A DNA stretch of 64,000 nucleotides from Posidonia oceanica (GCA_037176725.1 JAZBRS010000054.1:17130001-17194000), one strand, 5' to 3'; positions 1-11,159 are shown, numbered from the stretch's first letter. Program-made: numbers and translations. The notes: generated from the letters alone by a model not told the origin.

Positions 1-328
1 CGCTAAGAGTTGTGACAGGATCTAGTCGCCTTAACGAGTGGCGATAGGGTCTAGTCGCCTCGGCGAGTGGCGACTAAGCGTGCAACTCAGTGAACTGGGC
101 CTGAATAGTGAAATCCAGGCCTACTGCCTTGTCCTTAAGCCACCAATGGATTTTGGGCTTAGGTCAGGGTTTGGTTTGGGTTGGTTTACGGTTGAAAGTG
201 GGGTTTTGGGTCAGTTTGGGTGGAAATACTAGTTTTGAGGGTTTTGGGTGGAAAGTGTGAATCCGCCGCTTCCGAGCTCGTTCCTCCAAGTTTGATCTGT
301 CGCCAGGTGTCAAAATGGGGTGTCTACA
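1..328. mobile_element. 3' end of a gypsy-type LTR, truncated by the window edge
   Basis: The stretch ends in GGTGTCTACA, with the terminal CA at 327-328. A tail of GGTGTCAAAATGGGGTGTCT type is what I know from many plant Ty3/gypsy LTRs. Immediately beyond it the Helitron Rep reading frame begins in mid-sequence (residues SANP), so the LTR edge cuts that frame exactly. AAGGG at 329-333 would be one copy of the 5-bp target duplication; the other copy lies outside the window. No coding capacity is visible here. LTR identity is inferred from the terminus and the abrupt break. Confidence 0.6.
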
Positions 329-2801
329 AAGGGATTTGCGCTAATTAGGCGACCTATCACTTCCTTTTGTTTTCTTCTCTTACATTCTTTTCTATCGTTT
401 TTCCATACATAGTGTTCCGAAAACTGCCTGTACAAGTTGTTCCTTACATCCGCATCCATGCTATTCATCCTGAAGTACTCAGTGAGCATTGTTCTTGACC
501 TCGATTCTCGATGCATAACATTATTTAGATTTTCACCTTCCTCATAAGATACTGATTGCATACTAGGCAGGTGTAGTTGGAGGCTTAAAACTGCTGGATG
601 AATTTCACTTAAATCAAACTCATATATTCTCCACATAGCTTCAGGAGGTGATATCCATCTTGCATCCCTAATCAATTTGACTTCATTTATTAACTGGTCT
701 CCCTCTTCTTGTGCAACATGGATTGAAGCTCTATCATGACCCTTATATATGTATTTGAATAGATATTTTACTGCTTTTATACTTGAGCAAATTTCAACAT
801 TGATGTAACATATATATCTAGCTAGCAAATATGGGTTATATGGCACAACCCATCTATTATCTAGCAAAGCTCCTCTTACCCGTACTTGTATGCCATTATC
901 TCTTCTTCAATATATTGGGTAAGAATCACTTCCTTGAATTGTTATTGGGGAAAATCTCCTTGGATACCGAAATCTACAAGTACCATTCTTCATGCATGCA
1001 TTTGTAGGTTTCAGAAGTCTACATGGGCCATGTATCATATGTTTGACAACTAACACATGCAACAATGGATGTTTACTTGGATGCGGTATTTCGGCTAACA
1101 CAATTGTGTCATAGTGGTCGGAGTAGATACCTTATTAGTTGATCTCATAATATTGAGGAAATGGGCATGCGGAAGTCCTCTGTTCTGGAATTCAACAACA
1201 TGGACACGTGCAACAACTTTACCAAATATGTTTTTGTGGAACAATTGATCCTTGAGGTCTTTAATTTTAGCCCTAAATACTCTTGTAGTTAGGTCAAGCC
1301 TATCTTGTGCAAGCTAACCAACGCGTAGTTCTCTTTTGATCTCCTCCCAGTCTGGGTTGCATGTGATTGTTAAGAAAATATCTGGTTTTCCAAATCTCTG
1401 AACCAGTGCCATTGTGTCAAAATAACGACGTCTCATATCTCCTGGTCCTCCAATAAAAGAGTTAGGAAGGACAATTCTTTTTCCAATCATATTGCCTCAT
1501 ACTTCTCCTGCACTAATACTAACGACAATTCCTTGATATAAATCTGCACGTATCTTCTTTTGCTCCCTGAGTATATAATCCAATCTTGAAGACTCTATCT
1601 TGATGTACATGTCGACAACATACTGTTGTAGAAGTCGTCCAAAGAATAGCAAAATACTCCTACTTGCAGGACGAATCTGCAATTTGTAACAATAGTATTG
1701 TCGAACAGTAACACGTTTTTGTGTATTACATTCTTCACACACATGACCTGGAAATTTCAAGTATTAGGACAGGGATATCTTGGGAAAAATTGATATGTAG
1801 AAGTTGTAAGTTTGTCTAACCTTCTATATCTTCACCAGGGACATTTGTGATTGACCTTCGTGTGATAGGCATGACATCTTCAATATTAAATCCATCTTTT
1901 GGCAATCCCCTATGCCATCCAACATCTCCATTAGGAAATAGTAGGGGATATGAAAGTGGGTCGTAACAGCCAAAGTATGATTGAACATTAAGGGATTCAC
2001 CAGAATGTGCGTGCACAATGATATTCCTTTGTTGTGTGCCATTACAATCATTTCCTTCAACCCAAATACCAGCAACTTGTGAGGATGTTGGTACATTGTA
2101 AACCCGTTGATCGAGTTTGACATCTTTGCTAATTGTAATTTTGAAATCATCTCCAATTTCAAAGTCACTGAGGCTACGGAAAAATTGTGCATAAAGATTG
2201 TTAGCACGGATATGCACAATCTTCTTTATTAGTTCACCATTCAGTGATAGTGTAGCCTCCAATCTGTTATGAATTTCAAAGTCGGTATCATAATAATACA
2301 ACTGGAGATATTTTGGTCCGTCGGAACGAGAGAGTAATTGGTCAATGAAATGGTACATCTGGCCTTGAGCACGGAAAGTATAAACCCCACTTCTCATGTT
2401 GCAGAGATCCTTGTCTAGGGTAACACCCAACGATGTGAATGAGAAATGGCTATTATATGAACGGATATGTCTTCGAAATTCTACAGCTTCCCTTGTGGTT
2501 GATGTGTATAGGTCGTACAATTCCTCTGGTACAAGTGTACTCCTCAAATGAACTTTACCTTCTTTACAACAAAATCCTTTTGGCTCATATTGGAATTTCT
2601 TAGCGCTACAATGGATGCAACTTGGTTGTTGGGATATAATATTGGGCTCGTGAGATATGTTTTCATATAGATAATTTTGTCCTTAATGTCAATAGGCAAA
2701 TTCCGTAGAATACGATGGTAGACATGCTGAAGTTCTTCCATGTCATTTCCCATTGTTTTCAGATCGCCACGAGATTCCCTTTGGCCAATTCTAAGCACCA
2801 T
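329..2801 (-). pseudogene. Helitron Rep/helicase, N-terminal part, decayed and truncated
   Basis: Rolling-circle replication initiator of a Helitron transposon, read right to left. In order: an N-terminal segment (2801-2544), then the Helitron-like N domain (2547-1816; EELYDLYTS, HIRSYNSHFSFTS, YPLLFPNGDVGWH). Next come RPASRSILLFFGRLLQQYVV (about 1670) and the Rep block FGKPDIFLTITCNPDWEEI (about 1410). The HUH metal-binding motif GLPHAHF lies near 1160-1180 and the tyrosine motif KYLFKYIYKGHD near 735-770. The chain ends at SANP (329), where an LTR interrupts it, so the whole SF1B helicase half is missing. It is dead: there is a frame change at 2544-2547, an in-frame TGA at 907, a stop shortly after the FGKPDIF block, and a gap around 1760-1816. 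Several stops are one transition away from the expected codon, as in methylated, silenced elements. Confidence 0.9.
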
Positions 2802-3339
2802 GGTCTGATTAAATCAAAGCAACATACTATAAGTGACTACGATGGTGTATATATTATACATTTATATGTACATATTGTTTATTGGAAAAACTATATGACA
2901 AAGAATGAAACCACCTACTGTATATATTTTAACCTACGCTAGAACCCACTACATAATCCATCTTACAATCCGGAGTTTGTTTTGTTTTCATATAAGTTAT
3001 TTAATATCTTGGCGTATATAGTAAGAGTAGATTGGTAGATATAAGCCATTATGTGTTGTATACTGACAACACCATGAACTATTGTGTTATGTAGATATAA
3101 TCAATTGAATTGTGTATGGAACTTAATTGAGGTTTTTAATAGGTAGAAGAGTCTGAAAAGCAAATAGTGAAAGGACCACAGTTATAACTCTTCATGTTTG
3201 AGGTAACGTGTCATTAATTTCTAAGGCATTTTATGCTATACAAAACAACTTTAAATGTTTTTTCTCAATGCATTCCTATGGTCATGCATGCTAATCGGGG
3301 ATATTGCATTGGGATGTCATCCAGTAATATATATAACTT
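2802..3339. other. AT-rich stretch without a gene
   Basis: No coding sequence is recognisable. It lies upstream of the Helitron Rep pseudogene and should contain that element's 5' part, but I could not find a clear TC terminus. Confidence 0.4.
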
Positions 3340-3353
3340 TAATTTAACCAAGC

Positions 3354-3368
3354 ACGTGCGAAGCACGT
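3354..3368 (-). repeat. Helitron 3' subterminal hairpin (degenerate copy)
   Basis: Perfect 6-bp stem ACGTGC/GCACGT with a 3-nt loop, identical in stem to the hairpin at 7433-7447. In Helitrons this structure lies about 10 nt before the 3' end and marks termination. Confidence 0.6.
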
Positions 3369-4439
3369 ATCAAAAAATATGCTTATTAGTAAGTCATTAG
3401 AGTAGTAACATGTTTGGAAGAGTAAATGTTTTGAACGAAATTACTGGAGAGAGTGTAGTAAATACGAATTGTTTTGTATTGATAATCTACATGATATAAT
3501 ATGTAGCCATTGTGAAGCAACAACTTTAAATAATATTAGGAACCGATACATGCATTGCGTATTAAGTAATTGAATTTAGATTTTTTTTTGCCATAAAATA
3601 TTAAAGGGTGGAATGATTTTAAATACAATGTACACAGACTAATACCATGTTTAATTCAAAGGAGAACACCTTGTTATATATTTCTACTCATCTGAAAGGA
3701 TGTGTTTGCATTTTATAAATCTAAATGTTAATTTTTACCTAGAAATTTGAACTTATTCATTTTCACTTAATAAATTATTATCTCATCGATCATTCCCTTG
3801 TGTCACAATATTATTTCCAATACACAAAAATAAATTTAATTAATTTAAGTACTGATCTTAAAATGTTATTAATTTTTAATGATAATTATTAGTGAATATA
3901 ATCTAAGTTTCTTCGATTCCAAAACGTTATTTCTTTCTTAAACATTCTTAAGGTAAGTTCTTTTAGCTTCAACATATGAACGAGTGGTGATAGTTTTTCT
4001 AATAAATAAAAAAAACTATAGTCAAACATTGATGGGAGGAAAATTAAGTAACATATAATGTCAAAAAGAGAAATATAAGTAATAAACTTAATCTATCAAA
4101 TACATTTTTTAAATAGGAATCAATTAATTTTCAAATCAAAATACAAAATACAAAATAAAATAATCAATTAATACTAAAAAGTCAAAAGAAAATGTCGAAC
4201 ATAGTTGAAAATGTTAAATCAAGGGTAAATTGATCATTTTATTATCACTTAACTATTGAATATATTAAATATAATTCTTAAATAATGGTATAGATATGTA
4301 TGCTAACGGATTAAGAATATAAGGGTACATCGGTTTTTTTTTTAATATAAGGATATACTTATAAATTCGAGTATTGCTAAGTATATATATGCAAAGAACC
4401 TAAGCTAAAAATATCTTCTATGAAACTGTGATTTAAATT

Positions 4440-4862
4440 TATTTTTTTTAAACCTAGAAATTATCAAGCTCCAGGCGACCCGAGCATTTTATTGATACTA
4501 AAATTGATTACATGTGAGGAGGACAAGAACCAAAGCCTCACAAGTATAAGAACAAGATACAAAAATCCACCAAACCCAAAAGGCCCAGTAGGTCTTTCCC
4601 CCCATTAGCTAGGTGAAGCAGTGGCAATTCTGCTTTCCACCTAACATTAAAAAGCCTAGAATCAAAGCCCCCCGCAAAGGAATCACAGTAGAGTAGGAAC
4701 ACAATCCCAACATCACAAGGAATATGATTCCTGGAATGTGCCCATAAGCCTGACAAGGACCAGCTTCCCTCAATCCATGCCCAAAAATTCCTGAGCCCAT
4801 GAAAGTCCAAGACAAGGTCGAGCATTCCATAGATAGCAATGCATAAACGGAGGTGCATATAT
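4440..4862 (-). mobile_element. 5'-truncated non-LTR retroelement 3' tail
   Basis: Read on the minus strand, the segment ends in an AATAAA-type signal (ATCAATAAAATGC, about 4482-4495). About 35 bp further on there is a short A-rich tail (AAAAAAAATAAAT, 4440-4453). This arrangement is typical of plant LINE or retroposed 3' ends. An open frame (4858-4538) has no domain I recognise. The right border (about 4862) abuts the WD40 gene fragment directly. No target duplication was found. Confidence 0.45.
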
Positions 4863-4863
4863 C

Positions 4864-5345
4864 GAAACCCTAACCCTAAGGCCCCTCTTCTCCTACCCCT
4901 ACCACTCCGTCCCTATCAAGTGCTGCGCAGTCTCCGGGTCTGTCGCCGTCTCCGGCGACTCCGATGACTCCATCAAGATCTATGACCTCACTGCCTCCTT
5001 CGAGGTCGGCTCCTTCATGTCCCACACCGGCGGCGCCATCACCGCCCCCGCCTTCTACTCCCCCCCTCGCCCGAGGCTCTCCTTCCCCCGCAACCTCGTC
5101 GCAGGGTCCGACGGCGGGCATGTCTCGATCTACGACGCGGACCCATTCGTGCATCATAAGAGCGTCAGGACGCACAAGAAAGGGGTGGCGGATCTGGTGG
5201 TGTATCCGTCCGGGAGGGTTGGGTTGACAGTGGGGAGGGACGTAGGGTTGGCGATGGTGAATTTGGTGAGGGGGAGGAGGAACTTCTGCTGTAGGTTGGA
5301 TAAGGAGGCGGGGCTGGTGAGGTATGGGGTTGGGGGTTGGATAAG
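4864..5345 (+). pseudogene. MAK11/PAK1IP1-like WD40 protein fragment, truncated at both ends
   Basis: The frame starting near 4864 gives TLTLRPLFSYPYHSVPIK, then AVSGDSDDSIKIYDL (one WD40 blade), SHTGGAITAPAFYSP, SDGGHVSIYDADPF (second blade), HKKGVADLVVYPSG and NLVRGRRNFCCRLDKEAG. The wording and order match plant homologues of yeast Mak11/human PAK1IP1, a nucleolar WD40 protein of 60S ribosome assembly. The normal N-terminus (including the start codon) is missing at the junction with the LINE-like tail. After about residue 160 the similarity stops and an arginine-rich run follows. The segment is GC-rich, unlike its AT-rich surroundings, which suggests capture from elsewhere. It lies inside the presumed outer Helitron, a class known to carry gene pieces. 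It is unlikely to make a working protein. Confidence 0.7.
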
Positions 5346-6340
5346 GCGGCGAAGAAGGAGAAGGCAGCCCAAGCGGCCACCCAGTGCCTTCTTCGTCTTG
5401 ATGTATGCTTCTTCTTCTTCTTATTTCTCCTTTCTTGCTAGGTTTGTGCAATGTTTTAGCACTGTGAAGGCACTAACCGAGCACATTTTGTTTTTGTTTT
5501 CTTGAGAGTGGAGGAGGTTGTAGGGAGGAGTTGGGAAACAGTTGAAGGAGAAGAACCCCAACAACATATCCGTTTCCGCTGTAAGCACTAACAGGTAAGG
5601 TCGTTGTTGTATTTTATAATCTGTTAGAATTCCCTATGTTGTTACAGTTCGACCATCATTTCTACGACCTTACCAATTGGAAACTAATTCATGTTTGAGG
5701 TTATCTCATTTCCCTGTCATAAACTTAAAAATTGATGCACTAATTATCTCATTTCTACAAGCTTGTGCATCGTTACAGTCAAATTACTTGTTTGATTGTA
5801 TTAGTCTATCAGATAAAAAATAGAAGAAATTGGTACCAACAAGAAGGCATAGGAAAATAAAAACAATACAGAATTAGCTACTAAGAAAAGGAGAATACAG
5901 AAAAGGATAAGAAAAACTACTAAGAAAAAGAGATGCCCACATAAAAAAAAGATGGATAAATTGAAAGAAAGGGAAGTACTGAACAAGAAAGGAAATTTCT
6001 TTATATGCAGTATATATTTCTTATTCGAATATAGTATAGATTTTGTCTTTATCTTTTGGTTGACAGGAAGGAGGTGTAAAGGAGGACTTACCGCTGTGGA
6101 GAACTTTGACAGACGGTTAGCAAGGTGGAGAAGAAAAGGCAATGGTTTCTTGAGATGGAATGAGCAGGAAATTTTTCGAAAGTGGAGGATGTAGAAGAAG
6201 AAGAAGGGGCTAATATAGGATACAATTGGCAAGGAAAATTTGACGTTAGCATATTGATTGACTGTGTGGATTCATTGACTGTATGGAGGTTCAACGGCAC
6301 TGATAACGGAAAGGACTGCATGGTGGTTGCCTTATCAGGT
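5346..6340 (+). other. Exon-like scraps of unknown origin
   Basis: Two short stretches look like exons. One (about 5518-5595) encodes GKQLKEKNPNNISVSAVSTN and is followed by GTAAGG. The other ends at 6340 with TTATCAG before GTTAGA and has an open frame with NWQGKFDVSILIDCVDSL. I recognise neither. They could be further pieces captured with the WD40 fragment, or chance. Confidence 0.25.
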
Positions 6341-6359
6341 TAGATTTCATTCAATTTTC

Positions 6360-6890
6360 ACTGTGGTGATCCTCTCTTCGTCTCCCCCACAACCTACTCA
6401 AGTCGTGAGCCTCTCTCTCTCTCTCTCCTACTGTCCATCCATATATCTGTCCCACTTTGTTACCTAATGTTGCATGAGTTTGTCCATCTCTCTTAATTTT
6501 TTCCCCCTCCATTCACACCGAAAAATTATGATGTCCATCCCTCTTCTATTTTTTTTTTTAAAATAAAAGAGATTTTTCTGTTGTGTATCTCTCTTCTATT
6601 CTTTTTATTTTATGGCAAGATTCCTGACCCTCTCTCCATCTCCCCCACAACCTACTACAGTCCTCAGCCTCTCTCTCTCTCTCTCTCTCTAATTTTTTTG
6701 TAAGGAAAGGGATTTTTCTGTTGTGTATCTCTCTTCTAATTTTTTATTTTATGATGAGATTTCTGACTCTCTCTCCATCTCTCCCACAACCTACTACAGT
6801 CCTGAGCCTCTTTTTAATTTTTTTTTAAGGAAAGGGATTTTTCTATTGTGTATCTCTCTTCTATTTTTTTTTATGGCAAGATTTGATATG
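6360..6890. repeat. CT-rich imperfect repeats
   Basis: Three diverged copies of a unit containing CCCACAACCTACT and runs of CTCTCT (about 6370-6430, 6625-6690, 6765-6815). They are separated by TTTTTCTGTTGTGTATCTCT segments that also recur. No coding sense. They lie within the presumed outer Helitron. Confidence 0.6.
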
Positions 6891-7432
6891 CGATAAATTT
6901 TCCTTGCTTGATATAAATTTGGTACACTGTTTGTGGGAATATACTGTTTGATGTATATTTGACCAAGATTGCATACCTTTATATTTACATTTATATTTTT
7001 GAAGTTCCTTTTTAGGAATAGATTTTCAAAACTTGATATAAATTTGCTGTTTGTGGGAAGAACGTTGATAGATTTACCTTTGAAATTTACATATATTGTT
7101 TGTTATATTTACAAAGTTTCTTTTTAGGAATATAGTGGTGGGTAATTTAAGTCCACTGATTCAAGGAGATACTATGTGTAGCATTTAGTTAGATTGCAAA
7201 AAAATAGTAATCTTGCTGGTTACAACCAGCAGCTTTACATGATTTCGACCTACCCAAAAAAAACGTAATCCTACTTATGGACAGTGCTTTAATGCAAGGA
7301 TGCTTAGGCTTGGAAATATATGTTTTAGTAAGCCATAGCAGTAGAGACCACAGTTGTATGCTATTTGTGGGAAGAATGTCATAATTTCTGTATAACAGAC
7401 TGATTCTTTGGTATCTAACTAGTGAACTAGGC

Positions 7433-7447
7433 ACGTGCGATGCACGT
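7433..7447 (-). repeat. Helitron 3' terminal hairpin
   Basis: Stem ACGTGC/GCACGT, loop of 3 nt, 10 nt before the terminal CTAG on the minus strand: the textbook position of the Helitron termination hairpin. Confidence 0.8.
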
Positions 7448-8513
7448 ATCAAACAATGTGGTTATTAGTAAGTCATTTGAGGAGTAACATGTTTGAAATG
7501 GTAAATGTATTGAATGACATTACTGAAGAAAGTGTAGTTAATTTGAATTATTATGTATTTGTAATGTACACGATATATTATGTATGTTTGTTTATTGATT
7601 TTAGTAATCATGAATGGACAACTTCAAATATTATTAGAAATTGAAACGTGCATTACGCATTGACTAATTGAATTTAAGTTTTTTTGTCATAAAATTTGTC
7701 TTTTATTTTGTTGTGTAGGATATTGTTAATAGATATACGTAGTATTGCACATTCTGTATACTGTAGCTTGTAAAGTAGACTAAATATAAAATAAATTCTA
7801 TATATAGTACAAGTTGTAAAAATAGTAGAAGCAAATGTTAAACGTGAAGATTAAAACCAAACATTGAAAGATAACATTCTAGGTAATCGTGAGTTTTTTG
7901 CCTAGATACGAAATCTTACAAGTAAATCGCAATGCTTGGATCCAATATTTCATACCTGCAGCGATACTGGAAGAAGTTGGAATCATTTGAACATATGGAT
8001 AGTTGCATTGGTTAAAGTTAGATAGGGTCATGAACCTTCTATAGGCAATCCTTACCTCACGATGCACGTCTTCCGATTTGAGATGAATATGCTAGTGTGG
8101 GTACACTACACTCCATTCAAAACATATGGCTCATTCGTCACCTTTCCCTATTTTCTTCTTGAAAATCGAACTGGACACCTTTCCCTTTCTCCCATCTAGA
8201 ATCTACTCCATCACCCCGTAAAACCTCATTCATCGCCTTTTGTTGTTTCACCGTCGCACCGCCAAAGACGTAGGTCGTTGTCACCACCACGGGGCAGTGG
8301 GTTTGTGATCTCCCTCTCCAATGCTATCCCACTACTCCCCTCCAACTCATCGCACTTCGTCGATGTCGATTTCGTTGTCGTCCATTTCAAAAAGTAAGTA
8401 CGCTCACTTTTGAGATACCATCTCTGCCAATCTAAATGTGGGTTTAACTTCCACCCCTCAAACTTTCCTCTACTGCTCGTTTTTGTCTGGATGGTGGAGG
8501 TATGTGTCTCTCG

Positions 8514-9026
8514 TGGCCGTTTCTTGGCTTAATCGTGGTCGTCGACAGTGCGTGGCAGATGAGGGCAAATGGTTGGGTCGGGCCGTTGTCGTCGGGAAAG
8601 ACAAGTCTCTGATCTTCATCTGCGGTCCATGATCGTCTCTTGAGACACATCTTCTCACAACAAGATGATCTCATTATCTCTTCGATATGTACTTCGATGA
8701 GTAGCAAATGGATGTATTTAGATGTATATTTCAATGTTCTGTTGTTGTAAATTTATTCTCATCCTGGTTTGGCCGTTTCTTGGCTTAATCGTCATTGTTG
8801 GCAGTACGTGGCAGATGAGAGCATAGGGTTGGGTCGTGTCATTGTCGTCGGGAAAGGCAAGTCTCTAATCTTCCTCTGCCGTCCATGGTCGTCTCTTGAG
8901 ACTCATCTTCTCACAACAAGGTGATCTCATCATCTCTTGGATATGTACTTTGGTGGGTAACAAATAAATGCATTTAGATGTATATTTGAATGTTCTCTTA
9001 TTGGAAATTTATTCTCATCCTGGTTT
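8514..9026. repeat. 256-bp tandem duplication
   Basis: Copy 1 (8514-8769) and copy 2 (8770-about 9026) both start TGGCCGTTTCTTGGCTTAAT and end in TTCTCATCCTGGTT. They differ by scattered substitutions. The repeat lies wholly inside the Helitron. No frame is kept open in both copies. Confidence 0.85.
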
Positions 9027-9337
9027 TTTTCTTTCTTTGTTCATAATGAAGTCGATATTGTTACTTGTTAGTATTGTGTTGTGTTTAGTGATACTATATT
9101 TTTTTTCTCTTTATACTTTTTGTACTAGTTGCTTGTCTACCACTTGATATGATGCAATTTGCAATTTATTTTTCTTGATTTCACGTGCAAATACACTATT
9201 AAAGAGAGGGAGAGTACACTGTAGCTCTTTGCTTTGAATCTCTGACGTTGTTCTTCTAGCTAGCTTTTTATTTGTTCTGTGTTGCTGCGATATAATAACG
9301 TTTGCAGAGCCATTTAAGACAATTCTGGGTTGCAAAT

Positions 9338-10050
9338 GTGGTGGGTATTGTATTTATGTTATTAATAATTATGTAATTAAGAAATTCCATATGTGGTTAA
9401 TTAGATGTAAATACAATCAAATAATTGACATATGTGATGAATATAGTATTTATGATATTATTAATTATGTAATTATATAGTTGACATAAGTCTCATTGAT
9501 ATATCATAGTTGATCATATAATCATACGTATCTATCTTGAAGATCATAGATGTGTTATGCATCTTGGGTAACGTCATTTTGATATTAATTATGTAATTAA
9601 ATAGTTGGCATATGTGGTGGGTATTGTATTTATAATATTAATAATTATGTAATTAAAAAGTTCCATATGTGGTTAATTAGGTATAAATACAATCAAATAG
9701 TTGACATATATGGTGATGGCAATTTGATTAGATAAATGCGATATATGCAAATGACACAGATTTCGGTATACATGTATCATTGATATATCATAGTTGATTA
9801 TAGAATCATACGTTTCTATCTTGAAGATCATAGGTGTGTTATGCATCTTGGAAAACATCATTTTGATATTATTTATGTAATTAAATAGTTAGCATATGTG
9901 ATGGGTATTGTATTTATGATATTAATAATTATGTAATTAAAAAGTTCCATATGTGGTTAATTAGGTGTAAATACAATCAAATAGTTAGCATATATGGTCG
10001 ATATAGTATTTATGATATTATTAATTATGTAATTATATAGTTGCCATAAG
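9338..10050. repeat. About 280-bp AT-rich tandem repeat, 2.5 copies
   Basis: Units begin at 9338, 9614 and 9898 with GGGTATTGTATTTAT and contain TTCCATATGTGGTTAATTAG. The period is 276 then 284 bp. The third copy is cut short before the Helitron 5' terminal block. Confidence 0.8.
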
Positions 10051-10167
10051 TCATTTACTACTTTTAAGTTTGTATAAGTGATTAACTACTTGTAAATGCA
10101 AATGCCACGTGACATAGCCAGTTGATCAGGAAAAAGTGACAAATAGTAATATAGTATAGATAATTTC

Positions 10168-10353
10168 TTGTTTAATGCACGCATTTATTATGTTATAATT
10201 TCTGTACATGTTGGAATGGACGAATGATAATGGATTGATTGTTTGGTATCTAATAATTTTTTGTTAAATATATGTATTTATTATGTCATAATTTCTGTAT
10301 ATGTTGGAATGGACGAAAGATAATGGATTGATTCTTTGGTATTTAATAATTTA
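10168..10353. repeat. 93-bp tandem repeat that received the Helitron
   Basis: Two adjacent copies (from about 10168 and 10261) share TTATAATTTCTGTA-type and GGATTGATTNTTTGGTAT segments. A partial, internally deleted copy lies at about 7379-7418, on the other side of the inner Helitron. The Helitron therefore landed inside this array. Confidence 0.7.
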
Positions 10354-10529
10354 TTTCTCGTTTAATACACGTATTTATGTAAATCATTATTATTACTCTG
10401 AATTCATTTCTATATTCCAAACTGTAGTTGTTAAGAATTGAAGTGGTGCCACGTAGCATAGCCAGTTGATCAGGAAAAAGTGACAATTAGTATATAATAT
10501 AGATAGATAGATATAGAGATAGATATAGA

Positions 10530-11159
10530 TAAGTCAGAAATTAAATCATGTACTAAATACAAATATTTTTATACTGATTCACACTATTCTGTTACTCTAT
10601 TCTGCTTGAACTTTCCAACTATCTACGATTTCTCTAAGTTTCAAAAATATATCATTATCTAGACCTTCCTTATGGGTAGAAACCAAACCATACTTGATGG
10701 CTTTGTTATGGATCAAAGTCAAATCATTCTCTCAACTCTTTTTCATAATTTGAGAACATCATAAATATAACCTCAGAGCAAAAGCACATATCTCTAGTAT
10801 AAACATACTTTTGAGATCTTTTTGGAAGAGTTTTGAATCAATAGAACTAGAGAAAGAAGGAGGTAAAAGACATCCTTTGCAAGAGTATTTGTTGCATTGG
10901 CCGAAAGCATAGGGTAAGATATAATCCTTAAAGAGAGATTTCAAAACGACTCTTTTTTAAATTTCATATGGAAAAAATAGGTAAGTCTAAGAGGAAAAAG
11001 TTAGAGCTATTAAAAATCTCTAAATGTGGAATTAAATAGGTAATCTATGAGACAAAAGGTAGGCTTGTAAGGTTCAAATAATTAGATTAAAATATGACAA
11101 TTGAGATTTCTAACCACTCTCTCTATCTAAAGATTCAAATATGAATTCAAAAATACGAT
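10530..11159. other. AT-rich, no gene seen
   Basis: Short antisense frames only (for example 10944-10759), none with recognisable features. Confidence 0.4.

Larger units (their letters stand above)
7419..10160 (-). mobile_element. Non-autonomous Helitron, complete, in minus orientation
   Basis: On the minus strand it begins A|TCTATACTATATTACTA at 10160 and ends in CTAG|T at 7419. The flanking A (10161 complement) and T (7418 complement) are the expected Helitron insertion context. A perfect hairpin (7433-7447, ACGTGC-GAT-GCACGT) lies exactly 10 nt before CTAG. The flanks rejoin into a sequence that occurs uninterrupted at about 10331-10380, so an empty-site paralogue confirms both borders. 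No Rep or helicase is encoded. It carries a 256-bp tandem duplication (8514-9026), a roughly 280-bp repeat (9338-10050) and a GC-richer segment at 8100-8650 that may be captured host sequence. Confidence 0.85.
3340..10529 (-). mobile_element. Probable old non-autonomous Helitron with a nested Helitron
   Basis: The left edge has a 6-bp-stem hairpin (3354-3368, ACGTGC-GAA-GCACGT). About 280 bp of sequence inward from it resembles the 3' region of the Helitron at 7419. The canonical CTRR end is not preserved: ATTA stands at minus-strand 3343-3340 where CTAG is expected. The right edge (about 10455-10529) carries the same 5' block as the inner Helitron (CATAGCCAGTTGATCAGG, then AAAAAGTGACAA), followed by a TATA/GATA-rich end that reads TCTATAT on the minus strand. 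The exact 5' base is ambiguous within the GATA run (10504-10529). Inside lie a LINE-like tail, a WD40 gene fragment, CT-rich repeats and the younger Helitron. That the two ends belong to one element is inference. Confidence 0.45.

Noticed and set aside
4864..4880. AAACCCTAACCCTAA, resembling telomere repeat or a telo-box
   Set aside because: Only two units, and in frame with the WD40 homologue (TLTL), so it is more likely coding sequence than a telomeric tract.
5801..6232. 143-codon minus frame rich in Phe and Leu
   Set aside because: Arises from an A/G-rich plus strand; low complexity, no domain.
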